DNA from: Acidimicrobiaceae bacterium
Lineage (GTDB): Bacteria; Actinomycetota; Acidimicrobiia; Acidimicrobiales; Ilumatobacteraceae
Assembly (NCBI GenBank): GCA_003455715.1
Contig: DMQJ01000090.1
Location: 1-8,813, forward strand
Reading direction: 5' to 3'
Length of the DNA stretch: 8,813 nt
Positions 1-5,790 of the stretch are shown piece after piece (position 1 is the stretch's first letter; the number at the start of each line of letters is the position of its first letter). The translations under genes were made by a program, and so were the position numbers. The notes beneath the pieces are model-generated. The model searched no databases. It saw only the letters and a list, made by a program, of their open reading frames with translations, and was not told the DNA's origin.

Positions 1-4
1 GCCC

Positions 5-610
5 GTGCTGGGGGCACCCGACGTTGCGGCGGCCACTGCCGCGCTCGACACGTCGCACGATCTGGTGCCCGACTTCGAAGGCGCTCGCCACTCGGCAGTG
101 CTGGTGGTGCTCGCCGACGGGCCCGAGGGCGCCGAGGTGCTGCTCACTCGGCGCTCGATGACCCTCACCCACCATCGTGGCGAGGTGAGCTTCCCCGGCG
201 GCCGCCTCGACCCAGGCGAAACCTACGAAGACGCCGCCCTCCGCGAGGCCGACGAAGAGGTGGGCCTGCACCCGTCGAACGTGGAGCTGGTGGCCCGCCT
301 GCACCCCATCGGCACGTGGGTGAGCCAGAGTTGGATCATGCCGGTGGTGGCCAGGGTCGCGTCGCCGCTCGCCCTGCGCGCACGCACCTCTGAGGTCGAC
401 CGGGTGATGTGGGTGCCGCTCCACGACTTCACCCGTCCGGGCACCTTCCGCGAAGAGTGGTGGCACACGGCGGGCGGCGAACGCCCTATCTACTTCTTCG
501 AACTCGACGACGAAACCGTGTGGGGTGCCACCGCCCGCATGCTGCACCAGTTGCTGCGGGTGGCACACGGCGTGGCCCCGATGGATGGTCCCGAGGCCGC
601 GCCGCTGTAG
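5..610 (+). CDS. Nudix hydrolase, CoA pyrophosphatase (NudL/YeaB type)
   Basis: Predicted to hydrolyse coenzyme A and its derivatives to 3',5'-ADP and 4'-phosphopantetheine in the cytoplasm. Counting from the GTG at 5, a complete Nudix box runs from G66 to L88 (G-x5-E-x7-RE-x2-EE-x-G-L, with E72, R80, E81, E84, E85 and G87). Just before it, residues 46-66 carry the signature of the CoA-pyrophosphatase subgroup (LLTRRS, then HHRGEVSFPGG), which separates it from generic Nudix proteins. The 201 residues match the family's usual length of about 190-220. The GTG at 5 is a workable start, but the frame stays open to the left edge and no ribosome binding site is in view, so the true start may lie upstream. 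The gene ends 7 bp before the convergent phospholipase stop, with no hairpin terminator visible between them. The family call is firm; the CoA substrate is inferred from the signature. Confidence 0.9.
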   Translation: MLGAPDVAAATAALDTSHDLVPDFEGARHSAVLVVLADGPEGAEVLLTRRSMTLTHHRGEVSFPGGRLDPGETYEDAALREADEEVGLHPSNVELVARLHPIGTWVSQSWIMPVVARVASPLALRARTSEVDRVMWVPLHDFTRPGTFREEWWHTAGGERPIYFFELDDETVWGATARMLHQLLRVAHGVAPMDGPEAAPL

Positions 611-617
611 CCCCGTG

Positions 618-1094
618 CTACGGACCGCCGGCGACTCGCACCGCTGAGTAGAACGCGAGTGCCCAGTGGAGGCACGACGGCCGTAACCAAACAGCCCTCG
701 TGCGGCAATGGGTGCGCATGTCGGCGAGGAAGACGGTGTCGACCGCCTTTCGATTCGAGCCGTTCCAGTAGGTGCGGCCCGTCCCATAGCGCCGCTCGAG
801 CCGCTGCAGGTTGCGATACCCGAAGTCGTGGCGTCGACACGCATTTCGGAAGTCGAACGACAGCCCGGTGCTGCCCACCAGCGGCGCTGAACACAGGTCG
901 GTGCTCCAGTCGAACCGAGGGTCTCGTCGGCCGGAGTGGCCAAGGAACTCGTCGAGTGACACTGCGAAGAGCATCCGATGGACGAACGCCCACTCGTCGG
1001 CGGCGGATCGGGTGGAGGCGTGGCCGGTGGCTACCGGCAAGAGGACGGTCAGGACACTCGTGACCGCGACGAGCAACGCAGTGCGTGAACGCAT
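618..1094 (-). CDS. Secreted prokaryotic-type phospholipase A2
   Basis: Predicted 158-residue exported phospholipase A2 that hydrolyses the sn-2 ester of phospholipids with calcium. Residues 1 to about 26 form a signal peptide (MRSR, a hydrophobic stretch, then a likely cut after GHA). The mature part has the bacterial PLA2 hallmarks: FDWSTDLC at 61-68, with D66 as the expected calcium ligand, and CRRHDFGYRN at 86-95, with catalytic H89. D119 in the following helix (AVDTVF) is the likely dyad partner, by analogy with the Streptomyces violaceoruber enzyme. Four cysteines (C68, C86, C130, C141) fit the family's two disulfides. The reading frame continues upstream to 1433, but the ATG at 1094 is chosen because AAGGAG lies 5 nt before it and the signal peptide begins there; the upstream extension has no secretion logic and runs antisense to gene 3. 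The divergent neighbour is a small lipoprotein-like gene. The family call is strong; the biological role (lipid scavenging, attack on other cells or membrane turnover) is unknown. Confidence 0.9.
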   Translation of the reverse strand: MRSRTALLVAVTSVLTVLLPVATGHASTRSAADEWAFVHRMLFAVSLDEFLGHSGRRDPRFDWSTDLCSAPLVGSTGLSFDFRNACRRHDFGYRNLQRLERRYGTGRTYWNGSNRKAVDTVFLADMRTHCRTRAVWLRPSCLHWALAFYSAVRVAGGP

Positions 1095-1099
1095 TGGTG

Positions 1100-1105
1100 C
1101 TCCTT
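1100..1105 (-). promoter_or_regulatory. Shine-Dalgarno sequence of the phospholipase A2 gene
   Basis: On the minus strand AAGGAG sits 5 nt before the ATG at 1094. This is the clearest ribosome binding site in the window, and it decides the start of the phospholipase against longer in-frame alternatives. Confidence 0.8.
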
Positions 1106-1113
1106 TTGTTTCG

Positions 1114-1123
1114 CCCACGTGGG
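1114..1123. promoter_or_regulatory. Perfect 10-bp palindrome CCCACGTGGG in the phospholipase leader
   Basis: CCCACGTGGG is its own reverse complement and contains the CACGTG core. It lies between the predicted phospholipase transcription start (about 1129) and its ribosome binding site. With no loop it cannot form a useful short hairpin, so a protein-binding site is the more natural reading. That function is inference; a 10-bp palindrome in GC-rich DNA can also occur by chance. Confidence 0.35.
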
Positions 1124-1135
1124 ACGTAACGGCGG

Positions 1136-1164
1136 ATTCAACCGTGACGGACGCCTGCTGACAA
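1136..1164 (-). promoter_or_regulatory. Predicted promoter of the phospholipase A2 gene
   Basis: On the minus strand a -35 box TTGTCA (1164-1159, five of six matches to TTGACA) is followed after exactly 17 nt by a -10 box TTGAAT (1141-1136, four of six matches to TATAAT). Transcription would start near 1129 and give a leader of about 35 nt with a good ribosome binding site. The spacing and placement are what a housekeeping-sigma promoter would show; no experimental start is known. Confidence 0.6.
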
Positions 1165-1177
1165 CCCGACCCTCGCG

Positions 1178-1206
1178 TTGTGGAACGCTGCCGAGGCTGC
1201 GACGAT
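1178..1206 (+). promoter_or_regulatory. Weak candidate promoter of the small lipoprotein-like gene
   Basis: TTGTGG at 1178-1183 and GACGAT at 1201-1206 are 17 nt apart, and GACGAT ends 6 nt before the ATG at 1213. Each box matches its consensus at only three of six positions. The -10 position would give a leaderless or nearly leaderless transcript, as proposed for three other genes here. No convincing ribosome binding site precedes the ATG. Confidence 0.3.
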
Positions 1207-1212
1207 GGGGCC

Positions 1213-1566
1213 ATGTCTCGCACCCTGCGGATGATGTTCGCCGTCGGCCTTGCCGCCGCTGTCGCCACCGGATGTGGTGGTGAAAACCCGTACGACGCCG
1301 CCGAGAATGCGCCGGTGGCCACCCAACCGGCAACCGATCGCACCATCGTCGAAAACGTGTTCCTGCCCGAGGGCGAGAACCTCAGCGATTGCATCGGTGC
1401 GGTCGAGCGACCCAACTGTGGCAGCTCGGCCAAGGGCGGTTGGCGTCAGTACACCGTGATGGGCGTGCTGGTGGCAGGTCTGGCGTTCGTGGGCTGGCGC
1501 ATCAGCTTGGGCGTGCGTGCCCGCGATGCTGTGGTGAACAAGGTCCCTCAGGAGCCCACTCCCTAA
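1213..1566 (+). CDS. Small lipoprotein-like protein with a C-terminal membrane segment
   Basis: I do not recognise a family. The 117-residue product starts with a short positive and hydrophobic segment ending in VATGC at 17-21, which resembles a lipobox with C21 as the lipidated cysteine (alanine at -3 is less usual than leucine). An acidic, proline- and alanine-rich linker follows, then two cysteines (C60, C69) flanking IGAVERPN. A hydrophobic helix spans about 81-99 and a short basic tail follows (R96, R102, R104). Lipid anchor outside, tail inside would make it a membrane-tethered loop of about 60 residues. An ATG 33 nt upstream at 1180 is also in frame, but it would bury the signal behind a charged cysteine-containing stretch, so 1213 is preferred. 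The gene is divergent from the secreted phospholipase and convergent with the hydrolase, 20 bp away. Coding status is supported by this organised architecture; function is unknown. Confidence 0.7.
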   Translation: MSRTLRMMFAVGLAAAVATGCGGENPYDAAENAPVATQPATDRTIVENVFLPEGENLSDCIGAVERPNCGSSAKGGWRQYTVMGVLVAGLAFVGWRISLGVRARDAVVNKVPQEPTP

Positions 1567-1586
1567 CGGCCGTCGACGCCGGGCGG

Positions 1587-2516
1587 CTACACGCCTGCCA
1601 AGAGGTCGCCGCAGAAGGCGACCGTGCCACTCGCCAGCGCGTGCGGCGCTTCCCACGGCACGAAGTGGCCGCAGTCGCGCAGCAGGTACGGACCAACGTG
1701 GTTGGGGAACACGACGGCCGCCATCCGGTCGAATGCGGGGTACAGCACGTGGTCGCTCGGCCCGAACAGGATGAGTGTGCGCGTGCGCGGGTTGGCCTCC
1801 AGCCGAGCTGGCTCGCTGCGCGCCGCCTCGGAGAACGAGCTTTCGTACCCGCCGAAGCTGGCGCGCAGATGGTCGGCGTCGGCGAACGGCTCGGTGTGGA
1901 ACTCCACCTCACCGGGCCCGCCGAATGCGCCGGGGTGTGCCCAGAAGCGACTGGTGTAGAAGGTGGCGATGTAGCGACGGCGTTCCTCGGGGGTGCGCAA
2001 CTCGCTGGCCAACCCGTCGGGGTCGGTGCCCTGGCGGAGAAAGTAGTCGGCTGCCTCCCGCGGTGGGCGGGTGCCCTCGATGCCTGCCATCTCGTCCTTC
2101 AGATAGGGCAGTGGGCTGTTGAACAGCACCATCCGGTCGACCCAGTCGGGGTACCACAGCGCGAGTTGCTGAATCACCGGGCCGCCCAGATCGCCGCCGA
2201 GCAACACCACCCGCTCGTGGCCCAGGTGGTCGTGCACCAGCGCGTACAGGTCGCGTGCGTGAGCGGCCACGTCGTGGAAGCCGTCGGGGCCAAGGTCGCT
2301 GTCGCCGAAACCGCGCAGGTCGGGAACGATCACCTCGAACCCGGCCGCAGCCAGCGGCTCGATGACCTTCCAGAAGACGCGCTTGGTCTCCGGCCAACCG
2401 TGCACACACAACAACGGCACACCGCCCACGCCCTCGCGGACGAACGCTTGGCGGAAGCCTTTGGGCGAGGCGTGGTGAACAGCGAAGCGGTCGGGGTCGA
2501 TGTGCGGCGCGGGCAT
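1587..2516 (-). CDS. Alpha/beta hydrolase, epoxide hydrolase-like
   Basis: A 309-residue alpha/beta-fold hydrolase whose motifs match the epoxide hydrolase and haloalkane dehalogenase branch. HGWPE at 39-43 is the oxyanion-hole motif. The nucleophile elbow reads LLGGDLGG, placing an aspartate (D109) rather than serine at the nucleophile position. The likely acid is D255 in GPSDHVLYP and the base is H284 in CGHFVPWE. Residues of about 140-230 form the cap. An Asp nucleophile means an alkyl-enzyme intermediate opened by water, as in epoxide or C-halogen hydrolysis; the real substrate cannot be read from sequence. The frame is open far upstream to 3095, but that part is antisense to the cyclase gene and the recognisable protein begins at MPAPHIDP. 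No Shine-Dalgarno sequence precedes this ATG, but a TACGGT box does, fitting a leaderless mRNA. No signal peptide is seen, so it is cytoplasmic. Confidence 0.88.
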   Translation of the reverse strand: MPAPHIDPDRFAVHHASPKGFRQAFVREGVGGVPLLCVHGWPETKRVFWKVIEPLAAAGFEVIVPDLRGFGDSDLGPDGFHDVAAHARDLYALVHDHLGHERVVLLGGDLGGPVIQQLALWYPDWVDRMVLFNSPLPYLKDEMAGIEGTRPPREAADYFLRQGTDPDGLASELRTPEERRRYIATFYTSRFWAHPGAFGGPGEVEFHTEPFADADHLRASFGGYESSFSEAARSEPARLEANPRTRTLILFGPSDHVLYPAFDRMAAVVFPNHVGPYLLRDCGHFVPWEAPHALASGTVAFCGDLLAGV

Positions 2517-2522
2517 ACGGGC

Positions 2523-2528
2523 ACCGTA
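2523..2528 (-). promoter_or_regulatory. -10 box TACGGT of the hydrolase gene (leaderless start)
   Basis: On the minus strand TACGGT matches the TAnnnT pattern and ends 6 nt before the ATG at 2516, so transcription should begin at or next to the start codon. There is no Shine-Dalgarno sequence. GTGACA (2549-2544 on the minus strand) resembles a -35 box, but at a short 15-nt spacing. Confidence 0.5.
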
Positions 2529-2541
2529 ACGCTGGTCGGAG

Positions 2542-2550
2542 GGTGTCACC
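2542..2550. promoter_or_regulatory. Dyad GGTGTCACC in the middle of a divergent promoter region
   Basis: GGTG-T-CACC is a perfect 4+4 dyad around one base. Its centre at 2546 is almost the midpoint of the 58 bp between the hydrolase and cyclase starts, upstream of both proposed -10 boxes. A shared operator is possible but unproven; half-sites of 4 bp are short. Confidence 0.3.
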
Positions 2551-2560
2551 TTGGTCGGGC

Positions 2561-2566
2561 TAGTGT
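2561..2566 (+). promoter_or_regulatory. -10 box TAGTGT of the cyclase-ATPase gene (leaderless start)
   Basis: TAGTGT fits TAnnnT and ends 8 nt before the ATG at 2575. This puts the expected transcription start at or within a base or two of the start codon. No Shine-Dalgarno sequence and no consensus -35 box are visible. Confidence 0.5.
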
Positions 2567-2574
2567 CGCCCGCC

Positions 2575-5500
2575 ATGACGGCGACGGTGAGCACCGGAGC
2601 GATCCTGTTCACCGACATGGTCGAGTCCACAGCGCTTCGGTCGCGTCTTGGGGAGGTGCGCGCCGACGAGCTGCGCCGACACCACGACCAACTGCTCGCC
2701 GATGCCATCGCTGCCCATCGCGGCGAGGTGGCCCGATGGACGGGCGACGGGGTGAAGGCCGTCTTTCCCACGGCCTCCGATGGGGTGGGTGCCGCGGTGG
2801 CCATCCAACGGGCGGTGCTGCAGTACGGACTCGGGGCCGAGGCGGTGTCGGCCTTCCAGGTGCGTATCGGCCTCTCTGTCGGCGAGGTGTCCACCGACGA
2901 GAACGGCGACCGTCGTGGCGTCGCCGTGGTGGAGGCTGCCCGCCTCGAAGCGCTCGCTCGACCGGGCGAGATTCTGGCCACCGAGATGGTTCGCCTGCTC
3001 GGCCATCGGCGCGCCAACGTGCGATTCGACGAGGTCGGTGAACGCACGCTGAAGGGCATCGAACTGCCTGTCACCGTGTTTCGCGTGGTCGACACCGAAG
3101 CCGTTGCAGCAGCTCCGTTGCCGCGGTTCCTCGTGCCCGACAGTCACCTGCCGATGGTTGGTCGCGAGGCGTTGGTGCAGACGTTCGACCAGCGGTGGGC
3201 CGACGCCCGGGCAGGTCGTGCCGGTGTGGTCGTCGTACGCGGTCAAGCCGGCATCGGCAAGACCAGATTGGTGTCGCAGTTCGCCGCCATGGCTCACGCC
3301 AGCGGCGGGCTGGTGCTCGGTGGGTGGTGCAGCAGCGACGTCGACGTTCCGTACGAACCGCTGGCAATGGCCTTCCGGTCCGTTGCGGGGCTCGACCCGG
3401 CACTCGACGCTGCGCTCACCTCCAGTGCCGGTGCGCTCGGCCGCCTCTTTCCGGCCACGAGCGGCGATGAGCTGCAGCCCTACTTCCCCCGACTCGAGCT
3501 GTTCGATGCCGTGGGCGAACTGTTGCACCGCCTTGCCAAACGCCAACCGGTGCTGCTCGTCGTCGACGATCTGCACTGGGCCGCGGCGCCTACGGTGCTC
3601 CTCCTTCGCCACCTCATCGGCGCCGCCAACGAGGATCGTCTGCTCATCGTGGGCACGTTCCGCGATGGCGATCTCGGGCCGTCCCACCCGATGCGCGACC
3701 TGCTGGCAGACGTTCGCTCCGCCCGCAATGCCACCATCCTCGACCCGCTCGGGTTGAACGAAACCGACGTCGCGGCACTGGTGAGCACGGTCGCGCCGTC
3801 GGCGCCACTCAGCCGCGCCGCGCTGGTAGCCGAAGCTGTGTGCAGAGAGACGGCTGGCAACCCCTTCTTCGCGGCCGAGTTGCTCCGTCACCTCACCGAT
3901 ACCGGTGAGCTCCAGCGGTCGCTCACCGGCGACTCAGCCTCGGTCGCGTCGGTGCCGTTGGAGATGTCCGATGTCGTTACCCGACGGCTGGCCCAATTGG
4001 TGCCTGGGGCGGTGGATGTGTTGCGTGCAGCGGCCGTCATCGGCGCGTCATTCGACGTCGGTCTTCTTGCCGACGTCACCGAGATGCCAGAGGGGGCGCT
4101 CGTCGACCTGTTGGAGGGCGTGGCCCGCACCGGGCTGGTGGCCGAGTTGGGAGTGGGCGAGTTCGGTTTCGTTCACGCCATCGTGCGCACCGCGCTGCTC
4201 GATGGGTTGAGCGCAACTCGCGCTGCCCGACTGCACCGCAGCGTCGCCGAAGCCTTGGAGGCAAATGGCGCCGACCAGTTCGACGAGTTGGCGTTCCACT
4301 GGCAGATGGCCGGCGTGGAGGCCAATGCCACGAGCCACCTGATGCGCGCGGCCGACCGCGACATGGGTGCACTTGCCTTCGAGTCGGCGAAGGCTCGGTA
4401 CGTGAGGGTCATCGACCTGCTCAACCGCGATGTGCGGGCCGACACGCAGGTGCGGGCCCGGGCCTGGATCGGTCTGGCCGCAGCGCAACGTGGCATGTTC
4501 GACCCGACGTTCAAGGAGGCGGCGGTTCGGGCTGCTCGCCTGGCACGCAGCGCACGCGACCCGTTGTTGATGGCGGAGGCAGCCAACCTCACCACGTGGC
4601 TGGGCACACACTCGTTCTGGGTGGCCGAGGCGCCCGACACCGAGATGATCGAACTCTGCGAGCACACGCTTGCCCAGTTGCCAGCCGACTCGCCGCTGAG
4701 GGTGCGACTGTTGGCCACGCTGGCGTCGCACCTCACCTTCTCCCCGAGCTTCGACCAACGTGTGACGCTCATCGCTGAAGCCAACCGATTGGCGGCGCTG
4801 TTGGGCGACACCCAGTTGATGGTCGACGTGCTGCACGCAGAGTTCGTCTGCCTGTGGGAGCCGGGCACACTCGCCCGACGCGAGCAGATCGCCCGCGACC
4901 TTGGTCGCCTGGCTCGGGCCACCGGTGAGGCGCACCTCGAGTTTCTGTCGGGCTTCTTCGCCGCCTACTGCCTGTTGGAGCGTGGCGAACTCGACGCATG
5001 TGAGGCTCGCTTGGTGCAGTTGGAGCCTGCCCTGGCAGCGATCCGGGACGGGCAGAACGAGTTCCTCATCGAGCGGCTGCGCATCACCATTGCCATCCTG
5101 CGTTCCGAGGGCGGTGTACAGGCTCGGGTCGACGCACTGTTCCAACGGTTCGGGCAGTCGTTGACCGACGCCGAAGGCACGTGGATGATCCAAACCGCGG
5201 TGCTCGCCTACCAGGCAGGTGTGTTGGGCGACCTGGTCGGCTCGCTGCAGTCGATGACCACCGGCCCCCAGGCGCGCATGTGGGCGGCAGGATTGGCGGT
5301 AGCGCTGTGGTGGTCGGGCGATGAGCAGGGTGCCGCCGAGGTACTCGACCGCCCCGACGACCTCCCGCGCAACTACTTCTGGCTCGCGGTGCAGCAGGCG
5401 CTTGCGGAGGTGGCCGTAGGCCTCGGTCGGCACGATCATTGCCGCACGATCTTCGACGACCTGCTGCCGTTCCGCGGGCTGGTGAGTGTCACCGGTGGCG

Positions 5501-5790
5501 GTTCCTCGTGCTTCGGGTTGGTGTCGCGCAGCCTCGGCGTGCTGGCACTGGAGTTGGGCGAGGTGGATCGCGCCATCGATTTCCTCGTGGAGGCTGTGGA
5601 CCAGGCAGATCGAATCGGCGCCCACTTCGACGGCGTGTCGGCGCGGCGGTCGCTGGCCGCTGCGCTGCACCGGGCCGGCAGACATCACGACGTCGAACGT
5701 CTCACTGCCGAGGCGTCGGCTGTGGCAGAGTCTCGCGGCTTCGGACGTGAAGCGCGGTTGATCGGGGAGTTACGCGAGATGTGGTCATGA
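2575..5790 (+). CDS. Class III nucleotide cyclase domain / STAND-type ATPase / helical-repeat regulator
   Basis: A 1071-residue signalling protein. Residues of about 8-180 form a class III adenylate/guanylate cyclase homology domain with both metal aspartates (D14 in LFTDMVEST, D58 in TGDGVKA) and the transition-state arginine R123 in VVEAARL. The usual substrate-contacting lysine position reads R54, and the usual asparagine (VNxAAR in active enzymes) reads V119. Residues of about 200-440 form an AAA/STAND ATPase: Walker A GQAGIGKT at 223-230, Walker B VLLVVDDLHW at 326-335, and GNPFF at 428-432. A winged-helix-like segment follows, including FGFVHAIVRTALLDG. The rest, to 1071, is alanine/leucine-rich helices resembling degenerate TPRs. 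There is no C-terminal LuxR-type HTH, unlike mycobacterial relatives such as Rv0386. The start is the ATG at 2575, directly before the cyclase domain; a TTG at 2551 is possible but would place TAGTGT inside the gene. It overlaps the next gene by 4 bp (ATGA). Confidence 0.9.
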   Translation: MTATVSTGAILFTDMVESTALRSRLGEVRADELRRHHDQLLADAIAAHRGEVARWTGDGVKAVFPTASDGVGAAVAIQRAVLQYGLGAEAVSAFQVRIGLSVGEVSTDENGDRRGVAVVEAARLEALARPGEILATEMVRLLGHRRANVRFDEVGERTLKGIELPVTVFRVVDTEAVAAAPLPRFLVPDSHLPMVGREALVQTFDQRWADARAGRAGVVVVRGQAGIGKTRLVSQFAAMAHASGGLVLGGWCSSDVDVPYEPLAMAFRSVAGLDPALDAALTSSAGALGRLFPATSGDELQPYFPRLELFDAVGELLHRLAKRQPVLLVVDDLHWAAAPTVLLLRHLIGAANEDRLLIVGTFRDGDLGPSHPMRDLLADVRSARNATILDPLGLNETDVAALVSTVAPSAPLSRAALVAEAVCRETAGNPFFAAELLRHLTDTGELQRSLTGDSASVASVPLEMSDVVTRRLAQLVPGAVDVLRAAAVIGASFDVGLLADVTEMPEGALVDLLEGVARTGLVAELGVGEFGFVHAIVRTALLDGLSATRAARLHRSVAEALEANGADQFDELAFHWQMAGVEANATSHLMRAADRDMGALAFESAKARYVRVIDLLNRDVRADTQVRARAWIGLAAAQRGMFDPTFKEAAVRAARLARSARDPLLMAEAANLTTWLGTHSFWVAEAPDTEMIELCEHTLAQLPADSPLRVRLLATLASHLTFSPSFDQRVTLIAEANRLAALLGDTQLMVDVLHAEFVCLWEPGTLARREQIARDLGRLARATGEAHLEFLSGFFAAYCLLERGELDACEARLVQLEPALAAIRDGQNEFLIERLRITIAILRSEGGVQARVDALFQRFGQSLTDAEGTWMIQTAVLAYQAGVLGDLVGSLQSMTTGPQARMWAAGLAVALWWSGDEQGAAEVLDRPDDLPRNYFWLAVQQALAEVAVGLGRHDHCRTIFDDLLPFRGLVSVTGGGSSCFGLVSRSLGVLALELGEVDRAIDFLVEAVDQADRIGAHFDGVSARRSLAAALHRAGRHHDVERLTAEASAVAESRGFGREARLIGELREMWS

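Noticed and set aside
611..617. Terminator between the Nudix and phospholipase genes
   Set aside because: The gap is 7 bp and neither flank shows a hairpin followed by thymines.
618..1433. A 271-residue minus-strand frame extending the phospholipase upstream
   Set aside because: The extra N-terminus runs antisense through the lipoprotein-like gene, and a strong ribosome binding site plus a signal peptide mark the ATG at 1094 as the start.
1567..1586. Possible terminator between the two convergent genes (CGTCGACG palindrome)
   Set aside because: Only 20 bp, with an 8-bp palindrome that has no loop and no following T-run, so there is no support for an intrinsic terminator.
1389..3041. A 550-residue plus-strand frame
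   Set aside because: It is a GC-rich shadow lying mostly antisense to the hydrolase, with no domain logic and Arg/Ala/Gly-rich composition.
2517..3095. Upstream extension of the hydrolase to a 502-residue frame
   Set aside because: It is antisense to the cyclase domain, low in complexity (Ser/Arg/Thr-rich), and not part of any alpha/beta hydrolase fold.
4048..5688. A 546-residue minus-strand frame inside the cyclase-ATPase gene
   Set aside because: It is a shadow of a high-GC coding region; its residue make-up mirrors the sense strand and shows no motif.
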